Below are positions 26,269-35,842 of a DNA stretch of 64,000 nt, piece after piece. Source of the DNA: an uncultured Olsenella sp. (lineage in GTDB: Bacteria > Actinomycetota > Coriobacteriia > Coriobacteriales > Atopobiaceae); the NCBI GenBank assembly GCA_934660915.1, contig CAKUIF010000007.1:1-64000 (forward strand). Reading direction: 5' to 3'. The stretch's first letter is position 1. Every line of letters starts with the position of its first letter. The translations under genes and the position numbers were made by a program. A model generated the notes under the pieces. That model searched no databases. It was not told where the DNA came from and was given only the letters and a program-made list of their open reading frames with translations.

Positions 26269-27918
26269 ATGACGGTCTCGGAGACGCGCAGGGATATCTA
26301 TTCTTATCTCGATTTCCAAACAAGGGAGTTCGACCCCGCGCGCCTCGAGCGGTTTACCACCCAAGACATCGCCTCCGCCGTGTCCGTCTCCCGCAACCTC
26401 GCGAGCCAATACCTCAACGATCTTGTGCGCGAGGGGTTGGTCGTGAAGGTCGGGACGAGACCGTTGTACTACCTGCACCGGCACAATATCGAACGCTATC
26501 TGCAAACGCGAATCGAGAAGTCGTCGTACCAAGGCATCGATGAGCTCCTCGCGCTTCGCGGGTCTCGCGTGGCGCGCAACTTCGAGCGAGCCGTGGGGCA
26601 CGACCTGAGCCTCACGAGCTCGATCGAGAGAATGCGCGTGGCCATGGGCTACCCTCCGAGCGGCCTGCCCGTCCTCATCATGGGCGCTTCGGGTACCGGC
26701 AAGACGTACCTGGCCAAGCTCATGCTCGAGTACGGCAAAGACGTCGGGCTTCTTGGCCCCGAGGCCACGTTGCTCGCGGTTGATTGCGCTCGTTACATGC
26801 TGAATCCCGAGCGCATAGTGGGCGACTATCTCGGGTCGGGCGGCGAGCCGGGACTTATCGAGAAGGGCAAGGGCGGGCTTCTTTTATTTAAGAACATCGA
26901 TGCGTTGCCCATCCCCCAGCAGGAGTACTTGTTTTCCGAGGCACTCTTTGCGGCCCGCGCCGAGCAGGGAAGCCCGGAGCGCGGGCTGAGGCTCGTGTTC
27001 TCGAGCACTCTCCCGCCGGATTCGGCGCGCGCCGGGGAGCTGCGCCATCGCCTGCCCGTCGTCGTGCGCATCCCCTCGTTGAAAGGGCGGACCCTCGAGG
27101 AGCGCACGCAGATAGCCCTTCGTTTTCTCAAGGACGAGGGGAGGCGCATGGGCGTCGACGTGTTCGTGAGCAAGGGCGCCTTCTCGTGCCTCGTCAACGC
27201 GACGTACGAAGACAACATCAGCGAGCTGCGCCGCAGCATCACGAACGCTTGCGCCGAGGCGTATTTGTTCAGCAAGGGCGAGGGCCGCATCGTCGTGCGC
27301 ACCTACTGCCTGCCCGCGTCCGTCCTCGCCGGAGCGGACGCGCGCGAAGTCGACGCCGACGGCTCGCTCGTTGACACCACGCGCTGCTCGGAGCTCTATT
27401 CGCGCAGGAACCTTCAGAGCTTCGTCGACCCGATGGTCGAGCGCTACGAGGCCCTCGGCGCCCTGGAAGGCCTTGATGGAAAGAAGGGCGATGCCTTGCG
27501 GGCCCTTCGGCAGGGGCTGGCGAGCGACCTGAGCGCACTCGAGAGCCACTTCGCGCGCGGCAGCGTCACGCGCGGCGAGAAGCTCGCGGCGTTCGAGGGC
27601 CTCCTGGAAAGCGGGATAGAGGGCCTGAACAGGGAGCTCGGCCTAGCCCTTTCCCCCGCAACGGCGCGCCTCATCGCGCAGCTTTCCTATATGCAGATCA
27701 TGCCGGAGGACGGCCTGCGCCGGTGGAAGGCCCAGAAACGCGGCGCCCTCGCCGGGCTGCTGGCCCTTCTGCGCGGCGACGATCCCGCTATGGCCAAGCT
27801 CGCGGACAGGCTCGTCGAGCTCGATTTCCGCCTTTTGGGCATAGAGCTCGACGGCCTGGGTAGCCTGCTCGTCTTCCTCCACGTCTTGCTGCTCGAGGAC
27901 GACGCCGCGCGCCGATAG
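26269..27918 (+). CDS. Short LevR-like regulator (winged HTH, degenerate AAA+, one PRD)
   Basis: A 549-residue paralogue of the regulator at 18147: winged HTH (1-70), AAA+ (110-365) with intact Walker A GASGTGKT near 138, then a single PRD-like helical domain (about 395-545). The EIIA-like and second PRD domains are absent. As in its paralogue, the GAFTGA loop is missing (YLGSGGEPG) and Walker B is altered (LLLFKNIDA). The start follows GGTGGAGG. It may respond to PTS state and control malic enzyme or the fumarase genes downstream; this is inferred from position. Confidence 0.8.
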   Translation: MTVSETRRDIYSYLDFQTREFDPARLERFTTQDIASAVSVSRNLASQYLNDLVREGLVVKVGTRPLYYLHRHNIERYLQTRIEKSSYQGIDELLALRGSRVARNFERAVGHDLSLTSSIERMRVAMGYPPSGLPVLIMGASGTGKTYLAKLMLEYGKDVGLLGPEATLLAVDCARYMLNPERIVGDYLGSGGEPGLIEKGKGGLLLFKNIDALPIPQQEYLFSEALFAARAEQGSPERGLRLVFSSTLPPDSARAGELRHRLPVVVRIPSLKGRTLEERTQIALRFLKDEGRRMGVDVFVSKGAFSCLVNATYEDNISELRRSITNACAEAYLFSKGEGRIVVRTYCLPASVLAGADAREVDADGSLVDTTRCSELYSRRNLQSFVDPMVERYEALGALEGLDGKKGDALRALRQGLASDLSALESHFARGSVTRGEKLAAFEGLLESGIEGLNRELGLALSPATARLIAQLSYMQIMPEDGLRRWKAQKRGALAGLLALLRGDDPAMAKLADRLVELDFRLLGIELDGLGSLLVFLHVLLLEDDAARR

Positions 27919-28300
27919 CCCTGACCGCCGGTTCAAACATGAGCGGCGCTGCCTGTCCGGCGGCGCCGCTCTTTGCGTGCCGGGGCCCTTCTCGACACGT
28001 TTGAGGCGGTTCCTTCTATAAGTGTCGACATGCGTTTCCGGATGTCGGCCGGGGTCTGGCGGCGGCGAATCCCTGCCCGAAGTGGCGAAGTTCCCTGCGC
28101 GGGACGGTCCCGAGTCCGGCGCCGAAGTATCTTCTGGGCAAGCGCAGGGGAGTTGGGCGCGCAGACCAGGCGGCTCGCCTTGCCGTTATTTCGCAGGCGG
28201 GAGCGTCGCCGTACGCCTCCTCGGCTCTCCGGACTATCGGGCATGTGGTTCTTGCCGCGCAGGCGCTCGCCGCTGCGGCAAAGACGAAGGAGGTCTCGCA
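27919..28300. other. 382-bp intergenic leader before the fumarate hydratase genes
   Basis: It holds a terminator-like hairpin (27941-27971: GAGCGGCGCTGCC with GGCGGCGCCGCTC, then TTTG), followed by about 320 nt without a supported gene. It ends with the site GAAGGAGG at 28286. The length suggests a long 5' leader, but I recognise no riboswitch class in it. Confidence 0.5.
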
Positions 28301-29200
28301 ATGACCCATGACGAGCAGGTCCGCCTCATGACGGACAAGGTCGCCAAGTTCGTGGAGTACACCGCCAAGGTGCTCCCCGACGATGTTCGCAAAAAGATTT
28401 CCGAGCTGCAGGAGGCGGAGAAGAAGCCCCTCGCCTGCGCCATCTACCAGACGATGCAGAAGAACCAGGACCTTGCTCGCGAGCTGTGGCGCCCGAGCTG
28501 CCAGGACACCGGCGTTTTGCAGTACTGGGTCAAGTGCGGAACGGGCTTCCCCCTCATCGACGATCTCGAGGCGCTTCTTAAGGAGGCGACGGTTCAGGCC
28601 ACGTTTGCCGCCCCGCTGCGCCACAACTCGGTCGAGACCTTCGACGAGGTGAACACTCGCAAGAACGTGGGCAAGGGAACCCCTACGGTGTTTTGGGAGA
28701 TTGAGCCCGGCTGGGACGGGTGCGAGGTCTACACCTATATGGCGGGCGGCGGGTGCAGCCTGCCCGGTCGTGCCGCGGTGCTTATGCCCGGCGCCGGCTA
28801 CGAAGGCGTGACCAAGTTCGTCCTCGACCAGATGACGAGCTACGGCATCAATGCCTGCCCGCCGCTGCTCGTGGGCGTGGGCGTGGCGACGAGCGTCGAG
28901 ACCGCGGCCCTTCTTTCCAAAAAGGCTCTTATGCGTCCCATCGGCTCGAGCAACCCCAACGAGCGAGCGGCAAAGATGGAGCGCCTGCTCGAGGAGGGAA
29001 TCAACTCGATCGGGCTGGGGCCGCAGGGCATGGGCGGCGCGGCGTCGGTTATGGGTGTCAACATCGAGAACACCGCCAGGCACCCGTCCACCATCGGCGT
29101 TGCCGTGAATGTTGGCTGCTGGAGCCACCGCCGTGGCCACGTGGTCTTCGACGCAAACCTGAACGCGACCGTGACGACCCACTCGGGGGTGGAGCTCTAA
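28301..29200 (+). CDS. Fumarate hydratase (or tartrate dehydratase) alpha subunit
   Basis: A 299-residue subunit of the oxygen-sensitive 4Fe-4S class I hydro-lyases. The cluster cysteines are visible in SCQDTGV near residue 67, GGGCSLPG near 150 and VGCWSHRRGH near 277. These enzymes interconvert fumarate and malate; close relatives dehydrate L(+)-tartrate, and sequence reading alone cannot separate them. Malic enzyme upstream favours fumarase. GAAGGAGG precedes the ATG. The beta gene starts within its stop codon (TAATG). Confidence 0.92.
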   Translation: MTHDEQVRLMTDKVAKFVEYTAKVLPDDVRKKISELQEAEKKPLACAIYQTMQKNQDLARELWRPSCQDTGVLQYWVKCGTGFPLIDDLEALLKEATVQATFAAPLRHNSVETFDEVNTRKNVGKGTPTVFWEIEPGWDGCEVYTYMAGGGCSLPGRAAVLMPGAGYEGVTKFVLDQMTSYGINACPPLLVGVGVATSVETAALLSKKALMRPIGSSNPNERAAKMERLLEEGINSIGLGPQGMGGAASVMGVNIENTARHPSTIGVAVNVGCWSHRRGHVVFDANLNATVTTHSGVEL

Positions 29201-29841
29201 TGCTTGAGATTCGTGGCGACAAGAAGGTCCTTATTACTCCGGTCAGCGCTGAGGACCTCGAGGGAATCAACGCGGGCGATGTGGTCTGGCTCGACGGCGA
29301 TCTTGTGACCTGCCGAGACGTTGCCCACCGCCGCCTCGTCGAGTATGGGCGCGAGCTGCCCTACGATGTCCGCGACAAGGCGATCCTGCATGCGGGCCCC
29401 ATCACGCGTCCCATCGAGGACGCGGCGGAGGGGGAGCCGGACTACGAGATGGTTTCCGTGGGCCCGACCACCTCTATGCGTATGGAGAAGTTCGAGTACG
29501 AGTTCGTCGAGCACACGGGCGTGCGCGTCATCGTGGGCAAGGGCGGAATGGGTCCCAACACCGAGCGCGCGTGCAAGGAGTTCGGCGCCATCCACTGCGT
29601 GTTCCCCGCCGGCTGCGCCGTCGTGGCCGCGACCGAGGTTGAGCGCATCGCCGAGCACCACTGGGACGAGCTCGGCATGCCCGAGACCCTGTGGTGCTGC
29701 AAGGTCAAGGAATTCGGCCCGCTCATCGTGAGCATCGACAGCAACGGCCGCAACCTCTTTGAGGAGAACAAGGTCGAGTTTAACCGTCGCAAAGACGAGG
29801 CGATCGAGCGCATCAGCTCGCAGGTCGGCTTCATCGAGTAG
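29200..29841 (+). CDS. Fumarate hydratase (or tartrate dehydratase) beta subunit
   Basis: A 213-residue swivelling subunit. GPTTSMRME near residue 87, VGKGGMGPNT near 113 and FPAGCAVVAA near 138 are family hallmarks. It is translationally coupled to the alpha subunit, and the two together correspond to the single-chain FumA. It completes the fumarate-malate step. Confidence 0.92.
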   Translation: MLEIRGDKKVLITPVSAEDLEGINAGDVVWLDGDLVTCRDVAHRRLVEYGRELPYDVRDKAILHAGPITRPIEDAAEGEPDYEMVSVGPTTSMRMEKFEYEFVEHTGVRVIVGKGGMGPNTERACKEFGAIHCVFPAGCAVVAATEVERIAEHHWDELGMPETLWCCKVKEFGPLIVSIDSNGRNLFEENKVEFNRRKDEAIERISSQVGFIE

Positions 29842-29972
29842 GCGAACAGCTGAATAATCTGCGCGCGCCGTGAGGCCTGCGTGCAGCTCGCGGCGCGTCG
29901 GGACCCCCGGCGCGCCGTTATTTGTGTCGCGCATCCTTGGAATCCGCCCCTATATTCCGCGCTTTAAAAAAC

Positions 29973-30029
29973 CTAATGTGAAGAGACTTAGATTATGTAT
30001 AGAATCAAGACGCACAGGGGATAAACTCG
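29973..30029 (+). promoter_or_regulatory. Heat-shock promoter with HAIR-like operator upstream of dnaK
   Basis: CTAATG (29973-29978), 7 nt, ACTTAG (29986-29991) forms an imperfect inverted repeat. A -10-like TATAGAAT follows at 29998-30005. A leader motif AGGGGATAAACTCG lies at 30016-30029. The same arrangement occurs upstream of clpB and hsp20. It is the probable binding site of HspR encoded at the end of this operon. Confidence 0.8.
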
Positions 30030-30098
30030 AACGTACAAAGAGTGTATTAAGGCGCGCGGGTCCACGGACGCCGCGGGCATTGAAGAAAGGATCGCATC

Positions 30099-31988
<1,890 letters not shown>

Positions 31989-32048
31989 TCGAGCTGCCGA
32001 CCAAACGCGACTCGTGGCGCAAGCGCGCCGCAGGTAATCAATCGAATT

Positions 32049-32076
32049 GGGAGGCGGCCGCAACCGGCCGCCTCCC
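32049..32076. promoter_or_regulatory. 12-bp hairpin between dnaK and grpE
   Basis: GGGAGGCGGCCG (32049-32060) pairs exactly with 32065-32076 around a CAAC loop. There is no T run. It probably separates levels of dnaK mRNA from the rest of the operon by processing or partial termination. A similar hairpin lies between grpE and dnaJ. Confidence 0.6.
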
Positions 32077-32100
32077 TGTTGAGGAAAAAAGGAGGGTGAC

Positions 32101-32865
32101 GTGAAGGTGCCCATCGAATCTGACGAGATCAAGGACGAGGCCGCCCAGACCGAGCCCGTGAACGACGCAGAGACCGCCGCAGACGCCGCCGAGACCGCCG
32201 AGCCCGAGCTCGACCCGGACGAGGAGGCCGCCCGCGTGGCCGAGGCCATTCGCCGCGGCGAGGAGGCCGCCGAGAAGGAGCTCGCCTCCGACGCCGGCAA
32301 GCTCCGTGCCGAGCGCGATGAGCTCGCAAAGAAGCTCGCCGCCGTCGACGACGACATCGCCGCCGCAAAGAAGCAGGCGGCCGACGCCTCCGAGCGCCTG
32401 GTCCGTCTGCAGGCCGACTGGGACAACTACCGCCGCCGCACCGCCGCCGAGCGCCTTGCCGAGAAGGAGCGCGCCGCCGAGAACCTCGTGCTCGCACTTC
32501 TTCCCGTCATCGACGACATGGAGCGCGCCATCGAGCACGCCGGCGCGACCGAGGGCGACGAGCAGCTCACGCACTTCGTCGAGGGTATCGAGGCCGTCCA
32601 CGCAAAGATGGTCGGCGTGCTGGCCAAGGAGGGCGTCGAGGTCATCGACCCCGTCGGCGAGCCGTTCGAGCCGCTTTCCCACCAGGCGGTCGGCCGCGTC
32701 GAGGACAAGGAAGCCTACGACGAGACGGTGGCCCAGGTGTACCAGAAGGGCTACCGCATGGGACAGAAGGTCATCCGCACCGCCATGGTCACGGTGACCT
32801 TCGGCGGCCCCAAGCGCCCCGCTCCCGAGCCCGAGGGCGAGCCCGGCGCCGACGAGGCCAAATAG
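32101..32865 (+). CDS. grpE: Nucleotide exchange factor GrpE
   Basis: A 254-residue protein that exchanges nucleotide on DnaK. A long acidic and coiled-coil N-terminal half (about 1-110) is followed by the GrpE core with RLQADWDNYRRR near residue 100, LLPVIDDMERAIEH near 132 and the C-terminal PxGEPFxPxxHQAV segment near 185. The start is GTG after AAAGGAGG. It is the second gene of the HspR operon. Confidence 0.96.
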   Translation: MKVPIESDEIKDEAAQTEPVNDAETAADAAETAEPELDPDEEAARVAEAIRRGEEAAEKELASDAGKLRAERDELAKKLAAVDDDIAAAKKQAADASERLVRLQADWDNYRRRTAAERLAEKERAAENLVLALLPVIDDMERAIEHAGATEGDEQLTHFVEGIEAVHAKMVGVLAKEGVEVIDPVGEPFEPLSHQAVGRVEDKEAYDETVAQVYQKGYRMGQKVIRTAMVTVTFGGPKRPAPEPEGEPGADEAK

Positions 32866-32881
32866 CAACGGATTCCACGTG

Positions 32882-32905
32882 CGCCCGGGCATCCGTGCCC
32901 GGGCG
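32882..32905. promoter_or_regulatory. 10-bp hairpin between grpE and dnaJ
   Basis: CGCCCGGGCA (32882-32891) pairs exactly with 32896-32905 around a TCCG loop. TTCTTTG follows a few bases later. It may attenuate expression of dnaJ and hspR. Confidence 0.6.
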
Positions 32906-32934
32906 TGATTCTTTGAGAGGGGGCTCGTGCAGCC

Positions 32935-33879
32935 ATGGCAGATAGAAACTACTACGACATCCTCGGCGTCAAGCGCGACGCCACCGACGACGACATCAAG
33001 AAGGCCTTCCGCAAGCTGGCGGCCAAGTACCACCCCGACGCGGGCGGCGACGAGGCCAAGTTCAAGGAGGTCAGCGAGGCGTACACCACGCTTTCCGATA
33101 AACAGAAGCGCAAGGAGTACGACCAGCTCCTGATGTTCGGCGGCATCCCCGGGGCGGGGCGCCCCGGCGGCGGCTACGGTGGCTACACCACCAACGTCGG
33201 CGGCAACTGGCAGGATATCTTCGGCGGCATGGGCGGCGACGGCTTCGGAGGGTTCGACTTCTCGTCGATCTTCGGTGGAGCCGCGGGCGCGGGTAGGTCC
33301 CGCGGCCCGGCCAAGGGCTCGGACCTCACCATGTCCATCGACGTCACGGCCGAGGAGGCGTTCTCGGGGGCGACCCGCAAGGTGACCTACCGCGTGCCCT
33401 CCACAGGTGAGGAGCAGAGCCTCACGGTAAAGATCCCGGCCGGCGCGGTCGACGGCGGCAAGCTCCGCTATCGCGGCCGCGGCGAGGTCGGTCCCAACGG
33501 CGGCGCGCGCGGTGACCTCGTGATCACCACGCACGTGGCCGAGCACCCGCTCTTCAAGCGCGACGGCGCCGACGTTCGCATGGAACTGCCGCTGTCCATG
33601 TACGAGGCGGCGCTCGGCACTACGGTGGACGTCCCCACGCCCGAGGGCAAGGAGGTCCGCCTCAAGATCCCGGCCGGCACCCAGAACGGAAAGACCTTCC
33701 GCTTCAAGGACCTCGGCGCCCCCGACGTCAAGCGCAAGGGAAGCAAGGGCGCCCTGTACGTGACGGTCCAGGTCAAGGTCCCCTCCATGCTGTCCAAGAA
33801 GGAACGCGACGCGCTGGAGGCGTTGAAGTCGGCCGACGAGCGCAGCTACCGCGAGGAGGTCGAGCGCTATGGCGCGTAA
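32935..33879 (+). CDS. dnaJ: DnaJ-type co-chaperone without zinc finger
   Basis: A 314-residue Hsp40. The J domain (about 5-67) has the HPD motif at 33-35, a Gly/Phe-rich linker runs to about residue 120, and two C-terminal beta domains follow (VTAEEAFSGATRKV...). The four CXXCXGXG zinc-finger repeats of canonical DnaJ are absent, making it a class B/CbpA-like protein although it sits in the dnaK operon. It stimulates DnaK ATPase. Its last codons overlap hspR by 11 nt. Confidence 0.93.
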   Translation: MADRNYYDILGVKRDATDDDIKKAFRKLAAKYHPDAGGDEAKFKEVSEAYTTLSDKQKRKEYDQLLMFGGIPGAGRPGGGYGGYTTNVGGNWQDIFGGMGGDGFGGFDFSSIFGGAAGAGRSRGPAKGSDLTMSIDVTAEEAFSGATRKVTYRVPSTGEEQSLTVKIPAGAVDGGKLRYRGRGEVGPNGGARGDLVITTHVAEHPLFKRDGADVRMELPLSMYEAALGTTVDVPTPEGKEVRLKIPAGTQNGKTFRFKDLGAPDVKRKGSKGALYVTVQVKVPSMLSKKERDALEALKSADERSYREEVERYGA

Positions 33880-34312
33880 CGACGAGGGCCGCAACAAGCC
33901 GCTCTACATGATCAGCGTCGCCGCCGAGCTCACGGGCATGCACCCGCAGACCCTGCGCGTCTACGAGCAGAAGGGCCTCGTGAACCCCGGCCGCTCGCGC
34001 GGCAACACCCGCCTGTACAGCCAGGCCGACATCGACCGGCTGAACCTCATCTCCAAGCTCACCGACGAGGGCATCAACCTGGCGGGCGTCGTGCGCATCC
34101 TCGACATGCGCGAGCAGACCCTGCAGCTCAAGGACGAGCTCGAGTCCATGCGCGACCAGATGCGCGCCATGGAGGAGGAGCTCCACGAGTACCGTGTCCA
34201 GGAACGCATCACGGCGATCGCGCGTTACGAGGGCAATCCCGAGCAGATGATGCGCAAACTCCTCGGCAACGGGTCGGCTTCGACCGCGGCGCCGGAAGGT
34301 GAGGCCGAGTAG
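33869..34312 (+). CDS. hspR: Heat-shock repressor HspR (MerR family)
   Basis: A 147-residue regulator. The MerR-type HTH (about 12-80) reads YMISVAAELTGMHPQTLRVY, then EQKGLVNPGRSRGNTRLYS. A coiled coil (about 90-125) follows. HspR represses dnaK, clpB and small heat-shock genes by binding HAIR sites, often with DnaK as co-repressor. All three targets in this window carry a matching inverted repeat. It overlaps dnaJ by 11 nt and ends the operon. Confidence 0.94.
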   Translation: MARNDEGRNKPLYMISVAAELTGMHPQTLRVYEQKGLVNPGRSRGNTRLYSQADIDRLNLISKLTDEGINLAGVVRILDMREQTLQLKDELESMRDQMRAMEEELHEYRVQERITAIARYEGNPEQMMRKLLGNGSASTAAPEGEAE

Positions 34313-34350
34313 CCGCGTCTGGGACGGCGCGCACTTCTTGCCATCGGCGA

Positions 34351-34430
34351 AAATAGTGTACATATCCCTGATCGGGCCCCAAGGAATCCTGCGGTTTCTT
34401 GGGGCCCGCTTTTGGATATGTACACTATTT
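34351..34430. repeat. Nested hairpin, TGTACATATCC arms, enclosing the hspR terminator
   Basis: Outer arms AAATAGTGTACATATCC (34351-34367) and their exact reverse complement (34414-34430). Inner stem CGGGCCCCAAGGAA (34373-34386) pairs with 34395-34408 with one wobble and is followed by CTTTT, a good terminator. The same outer arm word recurs at 35688 and 41840. Confidence 0.85.
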
Positions 34431-34452
34431 CGCGAATGCAGCGCCGCCGGTT

Positions 34453-35655
34453 CTACCGCTCGAAGCGAATGACGGCGGCTTTGATCCCCGGGCCACGCTG
34501 CGGTCCGATCTGGCGAAACCACTCGTTGGCCTCGCGCACGACGCGGCGGTAGCGCTCGAGCGCCTGCTTGTCCTTGGCCGCGATCTCCTGGAGCAGCCTC
34601 GCGCCCCGCTCGCCGGGAAGAAGCGACCAAAGGAGCTGCTGCCGCCACTTGATGGCGCCCGGGGCAGCGAGCCATTTCTTCTGGTTGGAGAGGTCCCGCC
34701 CGGTTTCTCGCTCGATGAGGGTTATGACCTGGTCCATCACGACGTCGAGGCCGCCGGGCTCGTAGAGGTCCTCGCTCGTGACGGGCAACACCGTGTATCC
34801 ATTGGCAAGAAGTTCTCGGTCGCGCCGCTTGTCTCCCACGATTTTGGCCCTGGCCGCGGCGACCGCCGCGCGCTCGCCCTCGGTGCCTGCCGCTGCGACG
34901 ACGTCCTTGAGCCCGAAGTGGACCCCGCCGTCGTAGTTGAGGCCCACGTGCGTGCCGGCAAAGAGGATGTCCGGCACGCGGGAGCCCTTCTTTGCGGCGC
35001 CGACGCGGCGGTTGAGCTCGATTTCGCCGAGCCCGTAGCCCGACTCGCAGGGATCGAGCACGATCATCTGCGCGATTATCGCCTCGATGGGCGACCAGGC
35101 GTTGCCCAGCAGGTAGGGGAGGACCTCGCGCGATTGCCAAATCCGGGGCATGTGGCGGCAGCCCTCGAGGTATTCGCCAATCGCCTCGGGGGTCGTGAGG
35201 GGGTCGACGGAGTAGGTCACCTTGCCTTCGCGCGGATCGACGTCGTCGCGGGAGTAGCCGCCGCAAAGCTCGTAGCCCAGCAGGAGCTGGACGGGCCGGC
35301 TCATTGCGGCGCTCATCTCGGCAAAGACGAGATCGGGGCAGGCGATCGCCACGCCGTGGCCGACGTCGACGAACGAGCCCGCCGGGATTCGGGTAAAGAC
35401 GGAGCACACCGTCCCGCGGGTTCGGATTCGCAGCTTGGCGTCGGGGACGGCGATGTGCAGGGGGTGCTTCTGGTCGAGCGGCTCGTCGATGCCAAGAAAC
35501 GCGAGGTCAAAGGCCTTTTGCGTCCAGCGGTTCGCGGGCGCGGGGTCGGGGGCCGGCAAATCGACGCGGGCGCCGACGCGTACCCCGGGCAGCTTTCCCG
35601 CGCGAATGGCGCGCCAAACGCGAAGCGCGGTCAATCCCGAAAGCGCAAGTTGCAT
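34453..35655 (-). CDS. Hypothetical protein with C-terminal DUF559/Vsr-like nuclease-fold region
   Basis: A 400-residue protein. The N-terminal part (ALSGLTALRVWRAIRAGKLP) resembles the HTH-like start of AbiEi-type proteins. The C-terminal part has PDILFAGTHVGLNYDGGVHF near residue 235 and DKRRDRELLANGYTVLPVT near 287, the pattern of DUF559/Vsr-type PD-(D/E)XK domains. The acidic residue usual before DG is Asn (LNYDG), so catalysis is doubtful. The ATG follows GGAAAGAAGG. The gene lies between two nested hairpins with the same outer arm word. Function unknown; a defence or toxin-antitoxin role is a guess. Confidence 0.6.
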   Translation of the reverse strand: MQLALSGLTALRVWRAIRAGKLPGVRVGARVDLPAPDPAPANRWTQKAFDLAFLGIDEPLDQKHPLHIAVPDAKLRIRTRGTVCSVFTRIPAGSFVDVGHGVAIACPDLVFAEMSAAMSRPVQLLLGYELCGGYSRDDVDPREGKVTYSVDPLTTPEAIGEYLEGCRHMPRIWQSREVLPYLLGNAWSPIEAIIAQMIVLDPCESGYGLGEIELNRRVGAAKKGSRVPDILFAGTHVGLNYDGGVHFGLKDVVAAAGTEGERAAVAAARAKIVGDKRRDRELLANGYTVLPVTSEDLYEPGGLDVVMDQVITLIERETGRDLSNQKKWLAAPGAIKWRQQLLWSLLPGERGARLLQEIAAKDKQALERYRRVVREANEWFRQIGPQRGPGIKAAVIRFER

Positions 35656-35656
35656 A

Positions 35657-35762
35657 GTCCTTCTTTCCAAACGCCGTCGCACGCGAATAGTGTACATATC
35701 CTAACCCGGCCATCAAGAAGTGCCTGGTAAGAAGTGCGAGCGGGTTGGGAAATGTACACTAA
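35657..35762. repeat. 106-bp repeat, copy 1 (direct repeat bounding the 36-42 kb cassette)
   Basis: Almost identical to 41810-41915 in the same orientation; I count about three differences. It contains the hairpin TAGTGTACATATCC...GGAAATGTACACTA and two internal AAGAAGTGC words. It includes the ribosome-binding site of the minus-strand nuclease-like gene. Confidence 0.93.
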
Positions 35763-35842
35763 CAAATCTCGTTTTCGTTGAGTTGCTGTCTCCTGTTTGG
35801 CCGATAATACGGAATCATGCTGCGATGTCACCCCTAGGGGGG

